Assembly (NCBI GenBank): GCA_036794395.1
Contig: DAIRGS010000157.1
Location: forward strand, 1 to 16,687
DNA length: 16,687 bases
Direction of reading: 5' to 3'
DNA from: DASXMX01 sp036794395
Lineage (GTDB): Bacteria > Planctomycetota > Phycisphaerae > Tepidisphaerales > Tepidisphaeraceae
Below, one piece after another: positions 1 through 6,438 of this stretch (within the stretch, counting starts at the first letter, position 1; each line of letters starts with the position of its first letter). Below the pieces are notes generated by a model. The model was not told the origin of the DNA. It saw only the letters and a list, made by a program, of their open reading frames with translations, and did not search any database. The position numbers were made by a program, and so were the translations under genes.

Positions 1-167
1 CTCGAATACTCCTTCGGTTCGACGCCTCGATCCCGTCCCCAATCCGCGGCGCATGGCCGCGCGGGACTTTCACCACGGGCTGCCAGGGCATTGCGCAGTA
101 GCAGAAGGTGTGTGGGATATTTTGCGTCCGTTGGCATCCCTGAGATTTGGCGGTAAGATGGGCGTTC

Positions 168-575
168 ATGCCTCCCTTCAACGAGCCTGCGAAGCAAAAG
201 ACAGCCCCGAAGCCGGCGATGGACCTGGGGCCGTTCCCTCAAGAGGCGTTTGAGTTTGTTCAGCGCGGGTTGAGCTACACGGTGCAGAAGGTTCACGAGG
301 CGCAGACGGATCCTGAGGCGAGCCGGCATGTGTCGGGGCAGCAGTTGTGCGAGGGATTGAAGGACTATGCGTTCAAGCAATGGGGGATGTTGGCGCGGGT
401 GGTGTTGGAGCGATGGGGGATTTGCGCGACGGTGGATTTCGGTCGGATCGTTTTCACGTTGATCGAGGCGGGTCAGATGCAGAAGACCGCCGACGACTGC
501 ATCGACGACTTTCGCGATGTGTACGATTTCAAAACGTCGTTCGACACCGGCTACCGGATTCAGACTGCATCATGA
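168..575 (+). CDS. Minf_1886 family protein (Planctomycetes/Verrucomicrobia-restricted)
   Basis: A 135-residue soluble protein with no signal peptide or membrane helix. The body (about residues 20-135, with FVQRGLSYTV, HVSGQQLCEGLKDYA, WGI and DFGRIVFTLIE) matches my memory of the Minf_1886 family (TIGR04138), which is confined to Planctomycetes and Verrucomicrobia and has no known function. I chose the ATG at 168; an in-frame TTG at 147 would add seven residues, but the extension looks unlike family starts. Its stop overlaps the start of the next gene in ATGA (572-575), so the two are probably co-transcribed and translationally coupled. The family call is from recognition of sequence patterns, not a search. 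Confidence 0.8.
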   Translation: MPPFNEPAKQKTAPKPAMDLGPFPQEAFEFVQRGLSYTVQKVHEAQTDPEASRHVSGQQLCEGLKDYAFKQWGMLARVVLERWGICATVDFGRIVFTLIEAGQMQKTADDCIDDFRDVYDFKTSFDTGYRIQTAS

Positions 576-808
576 CCGCTCCCAACTCCGCGGCATCCAA
601 GCCCAATGAAATGGAAAAGCGTGAGGGAGCCGGCACCGGTGTGCGACGGGAGGCGGTTCCATTTAAGCCACGACGGGGGCTGTTTGTGGTTCTGGGGATC
701 ATTCTGGTGTTGTGGCTGGGGGCCGTGGGAATGATGCGGTGGAAAACGGTGAAACGACCGGCGGCGACGGGGGCGGGGACGCAGCCGGCGGTTTTGATAG
801 TTCAGTGA
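572..808 (+). CDS. Small single-pass membrane protein
   Basis: A 78-residue protein whose ATG overlaps the stop of the preceding Minf_1886 gene by four bases. It has a polar, charged N-terminal part (residues 1-36), one strongly hydrophobic segment (about 37-55, GLFVVLGIILVLWLGAVGMM) and a short basic/polar tail. The basic residues just before the helix (FKPRR) and after it (RWK) do not settle topology. I recognise no family. The tight coupling suggests it works with, or is regulated with, the Minf_1886 protein, but the sequence gives no direct function. Confidence 0.65.
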   Translation: MTAPNSAASKPNEMEKREGAGTGVRREAVPFKPRRGLFVVLGIILVLWLGAVGMMRWKTVKRPAATGAGTQPAVLIVQ

Positions 809-915
809 GAAAGATGGGCCACGGGTTCTCCTCAATTGGGGAATGCCAGCCCCGGTTCGATTTCATCCAAGTCCCGCCCTCCCGCATTTGCGCGAGTGTG
901 ATAAATTCGGCACCC

Positions 916-1704
916 ATGTCAGACTCGACTGTCCATTCTGCCCTCACGTTCACCGACGAAGGCCAGGGTCTTCCGCTGGTTCTTCTGCATGGTTTTCCGC
1001 TGGATCGGCGGATGTGGGACGCGCAGGTAGCCGAGCTTTCCGGGCACTGGCGGGTCATTGCGCCCGATTTACGCGGCTTCGGTCAGAGCAGAATTGGCGA
1101 GCCGTTTTGCATCGCCGACCTGGCTGACGACGTTCATACGATGTTGGTTCAGCTGGCGGCGCTGCCGTGCGTGCTGGCGGGACTGTCCATGGGGGGATAT
1201 GTCGCGCTGGCGTTTGCGCGAAAGTACCTCCACGAGCTTAGTGGACTGATGCTGGTCGACACCAAAGCCGAAGGCGACACGCCTGAGCAAAAGGCGGGGC
1301 GGGCAAAGATGATCGAACTCGCTCAGAAGCAGGGGGCGAAGGCCGTTGCCGATCAGATGCTCCCCAAGCTCCTTGCAGAGGACGTGCCACGGACGCGGCC
1401 CGCGATTGCCGCCGCCGTGAGAAAAATGTGCGAAGCCTGTCCTGCGAAAACCATTGAGCATGCCCTTGCCGCGATGCGCGATCGACCGGACCAGTCCCCC
1501 TATCTTTCAATGATTAAAGTTCGGAGTCTGATTATCGTGGGGGACGCTGACGCGATCACGCCGGTTCCGGTTTCGGAGGCCATGCAAAAAGCGCTACCCG
1601 GTGCGGAACTTTCGATAATCAAAGGGGCGGGTCATATGTCGCCGATGGAGCAGCCGGCGCAGGTTAACAGGGCAATGACCGGGTTTCTCCAATCGCTGCA
1701 TTAA
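916..1704 (+). CDS. Alpha/beta hydrolase (3-oxoadipate enol-lactonase-like)
   Basis: A 262-residue cytoplasmic alpha/beta-hydrolase-fold protein. The oxyanion-hole HG motif is at residues 25-26 (LLHGFPLD), the nucleophile elbow GLSMGG places the catalytic serine at 91, the likely acid is Asp212 in GDADAITP, and the catalytic histidine is His240 in GAGHMSPME. Length and motif spacing fit the PcaD-like/esterase branch (PF12697/PF00561), which hydrolyses esters or lactones; the substrate cannot be read from sequence. The reading frame stays open upstream to 712, but family alignments begin near the ATG at 916, directly before the first beta strand. No strong ribosome binding site is visible. It lies 107 bases after the small membrane gene, so co-transcription is possible but unproven. 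Confidence 0.88.
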   Translation: MSDSTVHSALTFTDEGQGLPLVLLHGFPLDRRMWDAQVAELSGHWRVIAPDLRGFGQSRIGEPFCIADLADDVHTMLVQLAALPCVLAGLSMGGYVALAFARKYLHELSGLMLVDTKAEGDTPEQKAGRAKMIELAQKQGAKAVADQMLPKLLAEDVPRTRPAIAAAVRKMCEACPAKTIEHALAAMRDRPDQSPYLSMIKVRSLIIVGDADAITPVPVSEAMQKALPGAELSIIKGAGHMSPMEQPAQVNRAMTGFLQSLH

Positions 1705-1790
1705 ACACAGGTCACTCGAATTCGCGCCGGATGCAAGATCGCAATGGCGCGAGCTTGACGTGGAACTTCAGGTCAATCGGACTGAGCCCT

Positions 1791-1845
1791 GAACGGGACA
1801 CCGTTCAAATCCCTTATACTGGACAATTGTAATCTATAAGTTACA
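1791..1845 (+). promoter_or_regulatory. Candidate promoter/operator of the toxin-antitoxin locus
   Basis: Just before the toxin start at 1854 there is a TATACT (1815-1820) that could be a -10 box. Two inverted repeats flank it: GAACGG/CCGTTC (1791-1796 and 1801-1806) and TGTAA/TTACA (1828-1832 and 1841-1845, eight-base spacer). The second would overlap the likely transcription start and is a reasonable operator for autorepression by the antitoxin, as is usual in HigBA-type loci. No good -35 box is visible, and the assignment is inference from position. Confidence 0.4.
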
Positions 1846-2082
1846 CTAAGCCGATGATTGAGATACGCCACTACACGTCCGCTAACGGGAAGGACGTGTT
1901 TGAAACGTGGCTCGCGGCCCTGCGTAGCGATCAGATTGAGGCGCGTATTGATGCGAGAATCAACCGGTTGGCCGGGGGGAATTTCGGTGATTGCAAGGCT
2001 GTGGGGGAGAGGGTTTGGGAATTGCGGATCGACTTCGGCCCCGGATATCGCGTGTACTACTCCATGATCGGGAAGACGTGCG

Positions 2083-2389
2083 GGGTCCGTGACACTTTAG
2101 GTGGCCTTCTTCTCCCTTCACCGGTACGCCGGGGGAGGGTTGGGGAGGGGGTTCTTCTTTGAGTGGTTCGCCAATTCTCGCATGGACAGCCAAGCCCCCT
2201 CCCTACCCTCCCCCGGCATAGGGGCTGTCGATTTAATCCGGAAAATGCACCGTCCGGATCGGAAAATAAGGAGTTATGTTCCGAGCGTTTGTCGTAAGTC
2301 CAGTAACCCAAATTCCGTGCCAAATAAATCGACAGCCCCCATACCGGTGGAGGGAAATCAAGGGCCGGCGCCAAAACAGTCACGCACCC
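2083..2389. mobile_element. Palindromic MITE-like element inserted in the toxin gene
   Basis: A 307-base non-coding insertion flanked by a direct repeat: ACGTGCG at 2076-2082 and 2392-2398, extendable to nine bases with one mismatch (AGACGTGCG versus AAACGTGCG), which makes the ends flush. The termini are inverted repeats: left GGGTCCGTGAC, right (reverse complement) GGGTGCGTGAC, continuing with partial similarity. Inside, a long imperfect palindrome pairs the CCGGTACGCC/GGGGGAGGG/GGGGAGGGGG region (2121-2151) with CCCCCTCCCTACCCTCCCCC (about 2195-2215) and CCGG (2344-2347). It contains no transposase, so it would have been mobilised in trans. A nested element (2221-2339) splits its right arm; without that and its duplication, the original is about 184 bases. 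I cannot name the parent transposon. Confidence 0.8.
2221..2339. mobile_element. Nested 119-base MITE-like element with 15-base perfect terminal repeats
   Basis: The ends are perfect 15-base inverted repeats, GGGGCTGTCGATTTA at 2221-2235 and its reverse complement at 2325-2339. The element is flanked by a four-base direct repeat, CATA (2217-2220 and 2340-2343). Excising it with one CATA restores the right arm of the surrounding palindrome (CCCCCGGCATACCGGTGG), which then pairs with the left arm CCGGTACGCCGGGGG. It encodes nothing. GGGGCTGT-type ends with short duplications occur in several DDE insertion-sequence families, so the helper could be one of these; that is inference. Confidence 0.75.
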
Positions 2390-2495
2390 AAACGTGCGTG
2401 CTGTTATTGTGTGGCGGCGACAAGCGCAAGCAATCAAGCGACATTGCCAAGGCGATTGAATACCTCAAAGACTACAAGAAACAGAGTGCGAGCCC

Positions 2496-2813
2496 GTGAA
2501 AGACAAAGCGAGTAATTCTCACAATGAAGTGATGATAAGAAAGCTGCGGGAACGTCCTCGCTTCGCCGCTCAATATCTGAAAGCGGCCATGGAAGATACC
2601 GACGACCCGCAAGTGTTGCTGATTGCGCTTCGCCAGATCGCCGAGGCAAGAGGCGGTTTGGCTAAGGTTGCCAAAGCGGCGGGCATCGAACGGGAAAGCC
2701 TGTATCGCGCGCTGTCAGTGCGCGGGAATCCGCGCCTTTCCACGATCGTCGGTATCATGAGGGCTGTTGGACTCCGCATCACGGTCGAAACCGCGCAGGC
2801 GTTGCATTCCTAG
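2496..2813 (+). CDS. Helix-turn-helix antitoxin (addiction-module antidote, HI1420-like)
   Basis: A 105-residue protein beginning with GTG in a GTGA overlap with the toxin's original stop codon, which is typical translational coupling of a toxin-first module. Residues about 52-93 (GGLAKVAKAAGIERESLYRAL...NPRLSTIVGIMRAVGL) form a Xre/HigA-like helix-turn-helix; the helical region before it (RPRFAAQYLKAAMED) matches the addiction-module antidote family TIGR02684. It would neutralise the partner toxin and repress the promoter near 1791-1845. The toxin is now broken while this gene appears intact, so it is an orphan antitoxin that may persist as a regulator or as protection against related toxins. 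An internal in-frame ATG at 2532 is an alternative start. Confidence 0.85.
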   Translation: MKDKASNSHNEVMIRKLRERPRFAAQYLKAAMEDTDDPQVLLIALRQIAEARGGLAKVAKAAGIERESLYRALSVRGNPRLSTIVGIMRAVGLRITVETAQALHS

Positions 2814-2844
2814 CATTTGGGAAACACGCAAAGGACGTTAACTC

Positions 2845-3600
2845 GTGCCATCAATCGAACATTCGCCGTCTGGAGATGCCTTTCCTCCCGACGTTATTCT
2901 GAAGCTAAAGACTTACGTCTATCGGCTAATCGATCCACGAAATGGCGAGACATTTTATGTGGGCAAAGGCACAGGGAATCGCGTCTTCGCCCACATCAGA
3001 GCCGAGCCGGACGTCAATGATGGCATTCTCGACCCCAAAATGAATCGAATTCGCGAAATTCGCCTCAGTGGCTTCGATGTTGGCCACGTTATCAATCGCC
3101 ACGGCATGGACGATGACACCGCGTTCCAAGTCGAATCGGCCTTGATCGACGCGTACCCGGGATTAACCAACGCTCTTGATGGGAATGGAGGAACTGATTT
3201 CGGTGCTATGCACGCCAGAGAAATCCTGGCGCGCTATGCCGCAGAGCCGGCCGTATTTAAGCATAAGGCGCTGCTCATCAGCGTGAACCGGACCGCGACC
3301 GAAAGACCCCTTTATGAAGCCACAAGATACGCCTGGAAGGTGAGCCGTGAGAGAGCCCAAAAGGCCGAGGTCATTCTTGCGGTGGTTCAAGGCCTCATAG
3401 TGGGAGCATTTGTTGCCGAAAAGTGGCTCGAGGCAAGCCCAGCCAATTTTCCAGACAGGGCCGAGGCGCATGGACGAATGGGATTCGTTGGTCGCGAAGC
3501 GCCAGATGAAATCAAAACGCTTTACGTCAATAAGCGAGTTCCTGACGAATACCGGAAACGCGGTGCGGCCAATCCCGTTAAGTATACCTGGAATGCGTAG
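2845..3600 (+). CDS. GIY-YIG nuclease-domain protein (LEM-3/COG3680-like)
   Basis: A 251-residue protein with a GTG start preceded by AAGGA at 2831-2835. Residues about 22-112 are a GIY-YIG domain of the LEM-3-like type (COG3680): the GIY strand is YVYRL (24-28), the YIG strand is YVGKG (38-42), followed by Arg46 and His50, the metal-binding Glu97 (VESALI) and the N-A-L-D-G-N-G tail. All usual catalytic positions are present, so DNA cleavage activity is plausible. The C-terminal 140 residues (with WKVSRERAQKAEVILAVVQG and GFVGREAP) belong to no family I recognise and could be target recognition. It lies 31 bases after the antitoxin and converges on the PIN toxin with a 26-base gap. Possible roles are defence, mobile-element or repair nuclease; the sequence does not decide. 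Confidence 0.8.
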   Translation: MPSIEHSPSGDAFPPDVILKLKTYVYRLIDPRNGETFYVGKGTGNRVFAHIRAEPDVNDGILDPKMNRIREIRLSGFDVGHVINRHGMDDDTAFQVESALIDAYPGLTNALDGNGGTDFGAMHAREILARYAAEPAVFKHKALLISVNRTATERPLYEATRYAWKVSRERAQKAEVILAVVQGLIVGAFVAEKWLEASPANFPDRAEAHGRMGFVGREAPDEIKTLYVNKRVPDEYRKRGAANPVKYTWNA

Positions 3601-3626
3601 GCCAATGCTGTATCCCCATGTCGAGT

Positions 3627-4028
3627 TCAGGTTATGAGGAGGGGAACGAATCCCGCCTGTTCGAAGTGGCGGTCGCCAGTTAGCGCCTCGCTGATATGAC
3701 GTGCTTTCATCGTTTCGAAGGACGTACAATCCGTCAGTGACCATTCCTTGTCAGTACGATTGCGGTAAAGGTTCGCTGCTTTGTTGAGCGTGTCGGCGTC
3801 CATTTGGACGAGATCGAATCGATTATCACTGCTGATCGCGTCAAGGACCTTGGGGAACAGATGCCTGTTGCGACTATCGCAAAGGTGATCAGCCAGTTCG
3901 AGCATAACAAACCACGTTGTAACGATTGGTCGATCAGCGCGATTTAGTTCGACCGCACGGCCGTGCGCAGCACTTCCCCGGGTAAGCAACGCAAGGAAAA
4001 AGAAGGTATCGGCGAAGCAAGGTTTCAC
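3627..4028 (-). CDS. PIN-domain toxin (VapC-like ribonuclease)
   Basis: A 133-residue single-domain PIN protein. The conserved acidic residues expected to bind magnesium are Asp7 (FADTFF), Glu44 (MLELAD), Asp100 (SLTDCTSF) and Asp119 (LTGDRHFEQAGF), so the active site looks intact. VapC-type toxins cleave RNA, often tRNA. The GTG start at 4028 overlaps the antitoxin stop by four bases (GTGA), giving the usual antitoxin-first order. Tail-to-tail with the GIY-YIG gene. Confidence 0.88.
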   Translation of the reverse strand: MKPCFADTFFFLALLTRGSAAHGRAVELNRADRPIVTTWFVMLELADHLCDSRNRHLFPKVLDAISSDNRFDLVQMDADTLNKAANLYRNRTDKEWSLTDCTSFETMKARHISEALTGDRHFEQAGFVPLLIT

Positions 4029-4237
4029 GAGCCAGTCCGGTCAAGACGACGGTGCTGGTCATGTTTCTCAGCGATGTCCGCGGGAAGATCGGCGAGCCCT
4101 GCGAGCTGCTCCAATTTGTGACCGATAGGAGCTGTGGTGGCAAGCCCAACCCGAACCTCGACCGGTGTGCCGTCGGCTAGAGCCGTTGCGTCGTCGAGAA
4201 CGACAACGCCGCGCTCCACATGCCCTCGATAGACCAT
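4025..4237 (-). CDS. Small antitoxin paired with the PIN toxin
   Basis: A 70-residue protein starting at ATG 4237 with GGAGA seven to eight bases upstream. The first half (MVYRGHVERGVVVLDDATALADGTPVEVRV) resembles the AF2212/DUF104-like and VapB-like short beta-rich antitoxins that accompany PIN toxins; the C-terminal part (LAGLADLPADIAEKHDQHR) is the likely toxin-wrapping segment. No classical helix-turn-helix is seen, so DNA binding would be through the N-terminal strand region. The frame is open upstream to 4399, but the ribosome site and family length favour 4237. Confidence 0.8.
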   Translation of the reverse strand: MVYRGHVERGVVVLDDATALADGTPVEVRVGLATTAPIGHKLEQLAGLADLPADIAEKHDQHRRLDRTGS

Positions 4238-4425
4238 TGGCTTGTCTCCTATTCGATATCTTAGCTGCGGCGGAGCGCCAAAGCGAGATAAGCTCACGTG
4301 GTTCAATGCCCGAAGGAAGGGGTAGTGATCACTTACAACAATATGATTACTTGTTTGTTTTTGATGATAGGCAATCCGTGGGCAATTCCCCCGGGGCATA
4401 GGTTTGGCACAAAAAGGGTAATCTC

Positions 4426-5256
4426 ATGCAATCAACGCGCAACAAGACTCTCCGAATCGGCCTGTTTTCACTCGTTTTCATCGGCTCGGCTTCCATGCTG
4501 ATGGCCCAGGACAAGCCGGCGAGGGCGAAGCCGGAGGATACGGAAGTTTGGACACCGGAGCCGCCGGTGGTGACGCCTGGGCCGGCCGTGAGCCAGGCGG
4601 CGCCTTCGGATGCCATTGTGTTGTTTGATGGGAAGAACATTGACGAATGGGTGACCGCCGGAAAGCATACCCCGGCTACCTGGACCGTCATCGACGGCAC
4701 GATGAAGGTGGACAAAAAAGGCGGCAACATCGAGACCAAGCACAAGTTCAAGGATTACCAGCTCCACGTCGAATACCGCATCCCCGAGGAAATTGAAGGC
4801 AAAAGCCAGGGCCGTGGAAACAGCGGTGTGTTCCTCGCCTCGACCGGCGGGGGGGATGCGGGGTATGAGCTTCAGGTGCTCGACAACTACAACAACAAAA
4901 CTTACGTGAATGGCATGGCCGGTAGCATCTACAAGCAAGCCATCCCCCTTGCCAACGCCTGCCGCAAGCCGGGCGAATGGCAGTACTACGACATCGCGTG
5001 GACTGCCCCGCGATTCAAATCGGATGGCACGCTCGAAAGCCCGGCGTACGTCACCGTTATCTTCAACGGCGTTCTCGTGCAAAACCACTTCGAGCTCAAA
5101 GGCGAGACCGCGTACATCGGCAAACCCAAATACAAACCCTACGACACCGCCCCAATCAAGCTCCAGGCCCATGGAGATGGCAGCGCGCCTATCAGCTTCC
5201 GGAATATCTGGATTCGGGAAGTGAAGCTGACGCCGGGCGAAACGACTGGCAAATGA
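4426..5256 (+). CDS. Secreted DUF1080 (3-keto-disaccharide hydrolase-type) protein
   Basis: A 276-residue exported protein. It has a signal peptide (basic N-terminus, hydrophobic stretch 11-26, probable cleavage after Ala27 in LMAQDK), a proline-rich linker, then a DUF1080 domain (PF06439, laminin-G/concanavalin-like fold) from about 58 to 270. Typical motifs are LFDGKNIDEW, WTVIDGTMKV, NSGVFL, GYELQVLDNY, GEWQYYDIAW, VIFNGVLV and FRNIWIRE. The family is greatly expanded in Planctomycetes and includes 3-keto-glycoside hydrolases that act on oxidised sugars in the periplasm; substrate here is unknown. No other sugar-use gene is adjacent. It stands alone on the plus strand, convergent with the split-Rad50 operon. 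Confidence 0.9.
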   Translation: MQSTRNKTLRIGLFSLVFIGSASMLMAQDKPARAKPEDTEVWTPEPPVVTPGPAVSQAAPSDAIVLFDGKNIDEWVTAGKHTPATWTVIDGTMKVDKKGGNIETKHKFKDYQLHVEYRIPEEIEGKSQGRGNSGVFLASTGGGDAGYELQVLDNYNNKTYVNGMAGSIYKQAIPLANACRKPGEWQYYDIAWTAPRFKSDGTLESPAYVTVIFNGVLVQNHFELKGETAYIGKPKYKPYDTAPIKLQAHGDGSAPISFRNIWIREVKLTPGETTGK

Positions 5257-5299
5257 GTTTGCCGAGGTGTGTCGGTTGTCATCCGAAAAGATCGGAATA

Positions 5300-5411
5300 A
5301 ACACGAAGGCACGAAGCCACGAAGCAATGCAAAAGAGAAAAACGTAAAGACGTAAAAACGTAAGACTGCCCTTACGTCTTTATGTGTTTCGCTTACTTCT
5401 TGTCTTCGTGC
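5300..5411. repeat. Palindromic intergenic repeat between convergent genes
   Basis: AT-richer than its surroundings. The outer arms are GCACGAAG (5309-5316) and CTTCGTGC (5404-5411), with three CACGAAG units at the left side. The inner arms are an 11-base perfect inverted repeat, TAAAGACGTAA (5345-5355) and TTACGTCTTTA (5372-5382). It encodes nothing, and CACGAAG-rich blocks like this are a style of dispersed intergenic repeat in environmental bacteria. The inner hairpin sits between converging stop codons. Confidence 0.55.
5345..5382. terminator. Possible bidirectional terminator hairpin
   Basis: An 11-base perfect stem (5345-5355 with 5372-5382) with a 16-base loop, between the stop of the DUF1080 gene (5256) and the stop of the ATPase half (5438). 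T-rich sequence follows on the plus strand. The stem is AT-rich, so strength is doubtful; location is the main argument. Confidence 0.35.
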
Positions 5412-5437
5412 TGATTCCAACGCCCGGCATGTGCAAA

Positions 5438-6136
5438 TCAATCCTCATCGCTCGCATCGCCGCGGAGCGGCGGCACTTGCTCGACGATTACCGAGCTTTC
5501 CTTTCCGTCGTTGTGTATCCGGCAGCGGTAAATGCGGTCGGCGTATTTTTCGAACATGGCGGGGTCGTGGTGGCTGATCATTAAGACCTGGAATCCCATC
5601 TGTTTGCCCGCGTCATGAATGATTCGCACGAGCCTGGGGACCAGGTCGGGCCGGAGCCAGCAGTCCTGCTCATCCAGAATCAGAAAGCGGCGATGGCGTT
5701 TTTCGTCTTCGCCGTGCAGGGCCATGAGGCGCAAGCCGACCGATAGTATGTTCACGACCGATCCGCCCTGGCCCTTCATGATGTCTTCTCGCTGGCCGGC
5801 TCGTTCCACGTAAAACCCCAGCGTCACTCCGCCCTGGCGGTTTCCCCGTTCAACCTTCAACTCGATCGGCTGATCCAGCACATCCTGCAATGCCTTGGTG
5901 AGTTGCGACTGCAATGCATCCACCAGTTCGCCGAACAACTGCTCGCTGAATGCTTCCAGGGCCGTTTTGATTTCATCGGCGACCGCCAGGTACTCGATGA
6001 TGTCCTGGCGCGTTCGATCGCGCTCGTTGCGCGTCGCCTGAATGGTTTCGCGCCGGCCGCCCAGGCGATCGAACACGCGCCGCGCCGCGATCGGCGACGA
6101 GAGCGGAACCGGGGGCGATGAGCCGGACGGCGTCAT
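5438..6136 (-). CDS. Rad50/SbcC-like ATPase, C-terminal half (signature-like loop, Walker B, H-loop)
   Basis: A 232-residue protein resembling the C-terminal half of an SMC/Rad50/SbcC ABC-ATPase. Residues about 18-90 are a charged helical, coiled-coil-like arm; 92-140 hold a beta-rich part and a glycine-rich loop GQGGSVVN (122-129), where the ABC signature is expected; Walker B is FLILDE at 151-156 with Glu156 the likely catalytic base; and ISHHDP (187-192) is the H-loop. It lacks Walker A, which sits in the first gene of the operon, so it must pair with that protein to form an ATP site. Its ATG overlaps the stop of the coiled-coil gene (ATGA) and is preceded by GGAGAA. It is the last gene of the four-gene operon. 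An alternative is a SMC-like ATPase unrelated to repair, but the Mre11 partner argues against that. Confidence 0.82.
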   Translation of the reverse strand: MTPSGSSPPVPLSSPIAARRVFDRLGGRRETIQATRNERDRTRQDIIEYLAVADEIKTALEAFSEQLFGELVDALQSQLTKALQDVLDQPIELKVERGNRQGGVTLGFYVERAGQREDIMKGQGGSVVNILSVGLRLMALHGEDEKRHRRFLILDEQDCWLRPDLVPRLVRIIHDAGKQMGFQVLMISHHDPAMFEKYADRIYRCRIHNDGKESSVIVEQVPPLRGDASDED

Positions 6137-6438
6137 TTCTTCTCCTGCGATTCGTTGAATTCCTGATCGACCTGCTTTAAATCCGCCTCGATCTTGTCGA
6201 GTTGGCCCTGGTAGTCGCTGCGTTTGCGCTCGTTTTGGTCCTCCATTTCCTTCAACTTCGTGCGCAGTTCGTCAAGATCATCTGTCGCCCACTGGGCCTT
6301 GGCCGCGGCTTTCAGGTCATCGAGTTGTTTCTGGGCGTTCTTGTGATTTGCTTCGGCGGTGATCTTGGTTGTGTTTAATTCTTCGTATCGCTTGCGAAGA
6401 TCTTCAATCGATTGTGGCTTGGTTTCTCGGGCCGGCAT
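6133..6438 (-). CDS. Small coiled-coil protein of the split Rad50-Mre11 operon
   Basis: A 101-residue, very highly charged protein that is almost entirely predicted helix, with heptad-like spacing of Leu/Ile/Tyr/Ala in SIEDLRKRYEEL, QKQLDDLKAAAK, LDELRTKLKEMED and LDKIEADLKQV. No signal peptide and no known domain. It begins inside the nuclease gene (35-base overlap, AGGTG before the ATG) and its stop overlaps the start of the C-terminal ATPase half, so stoichiometric synthesis with both is likely. A break near AAAKAQWATDDLD (residues about 45-55) could be a hairpin bend giving two antiparallel helices. I infer it could supply part of the coiled-coil arm that neither ATPase half provides. Confidence 0.75.
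   Translation of the reverse strand: MPARETKPQSIEDLRKRYEELNTTKITAEANHKNAQKQLDDLKAAAKAQWATDDLDELRTKLKEMEDQNERKRSDYQGQLDKIEADLKQVDQEFNESQEKK

Larger units (their letters stand above)
1854..2499 (+). pseudogene. HigB/RelE-family toxin gene disrupted by a MITE-like element
   Basis: The N-terminal 76 codons (1854-2082) read as a RelE/ParE-superfamily toxin of the Gp49/HigB type (PF05973), with motifs FETWLAAL, NFGD, VWELRIDFGPGYRVYY. The frame then runs into foreign sequence and stops at 2162. The missing C-terminus (VLLLCGGDKRKQ...) lies at 2399-2499 in another frame. Removing 2083-2398 joins codons exactly as G-K-T-C-V-L-L-L-C-G-G-D-K and gives a normal 109-residue toxin ending at 2499. As it stands, the 102-residue product lacks the conserved final strand and the basic KRKQ segment and is very probably inactive. 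The antitoxin gene begins inside the old stop codon. Confidence 0.85.

Noticed and set aside
2101..2499. 132-codon frame starting inside the MITE as an independent gene
   Set aside because: Its first two thirds are mobile-element sequence and its tail is the missing C-terminus of the disrupted toxin.
4468..5304. 278-codon minus-strand frame opposite the DUF1080 gene
   Set aside because: Shadow of codon usage in a well-supported secreted protein; no recognisable motif.
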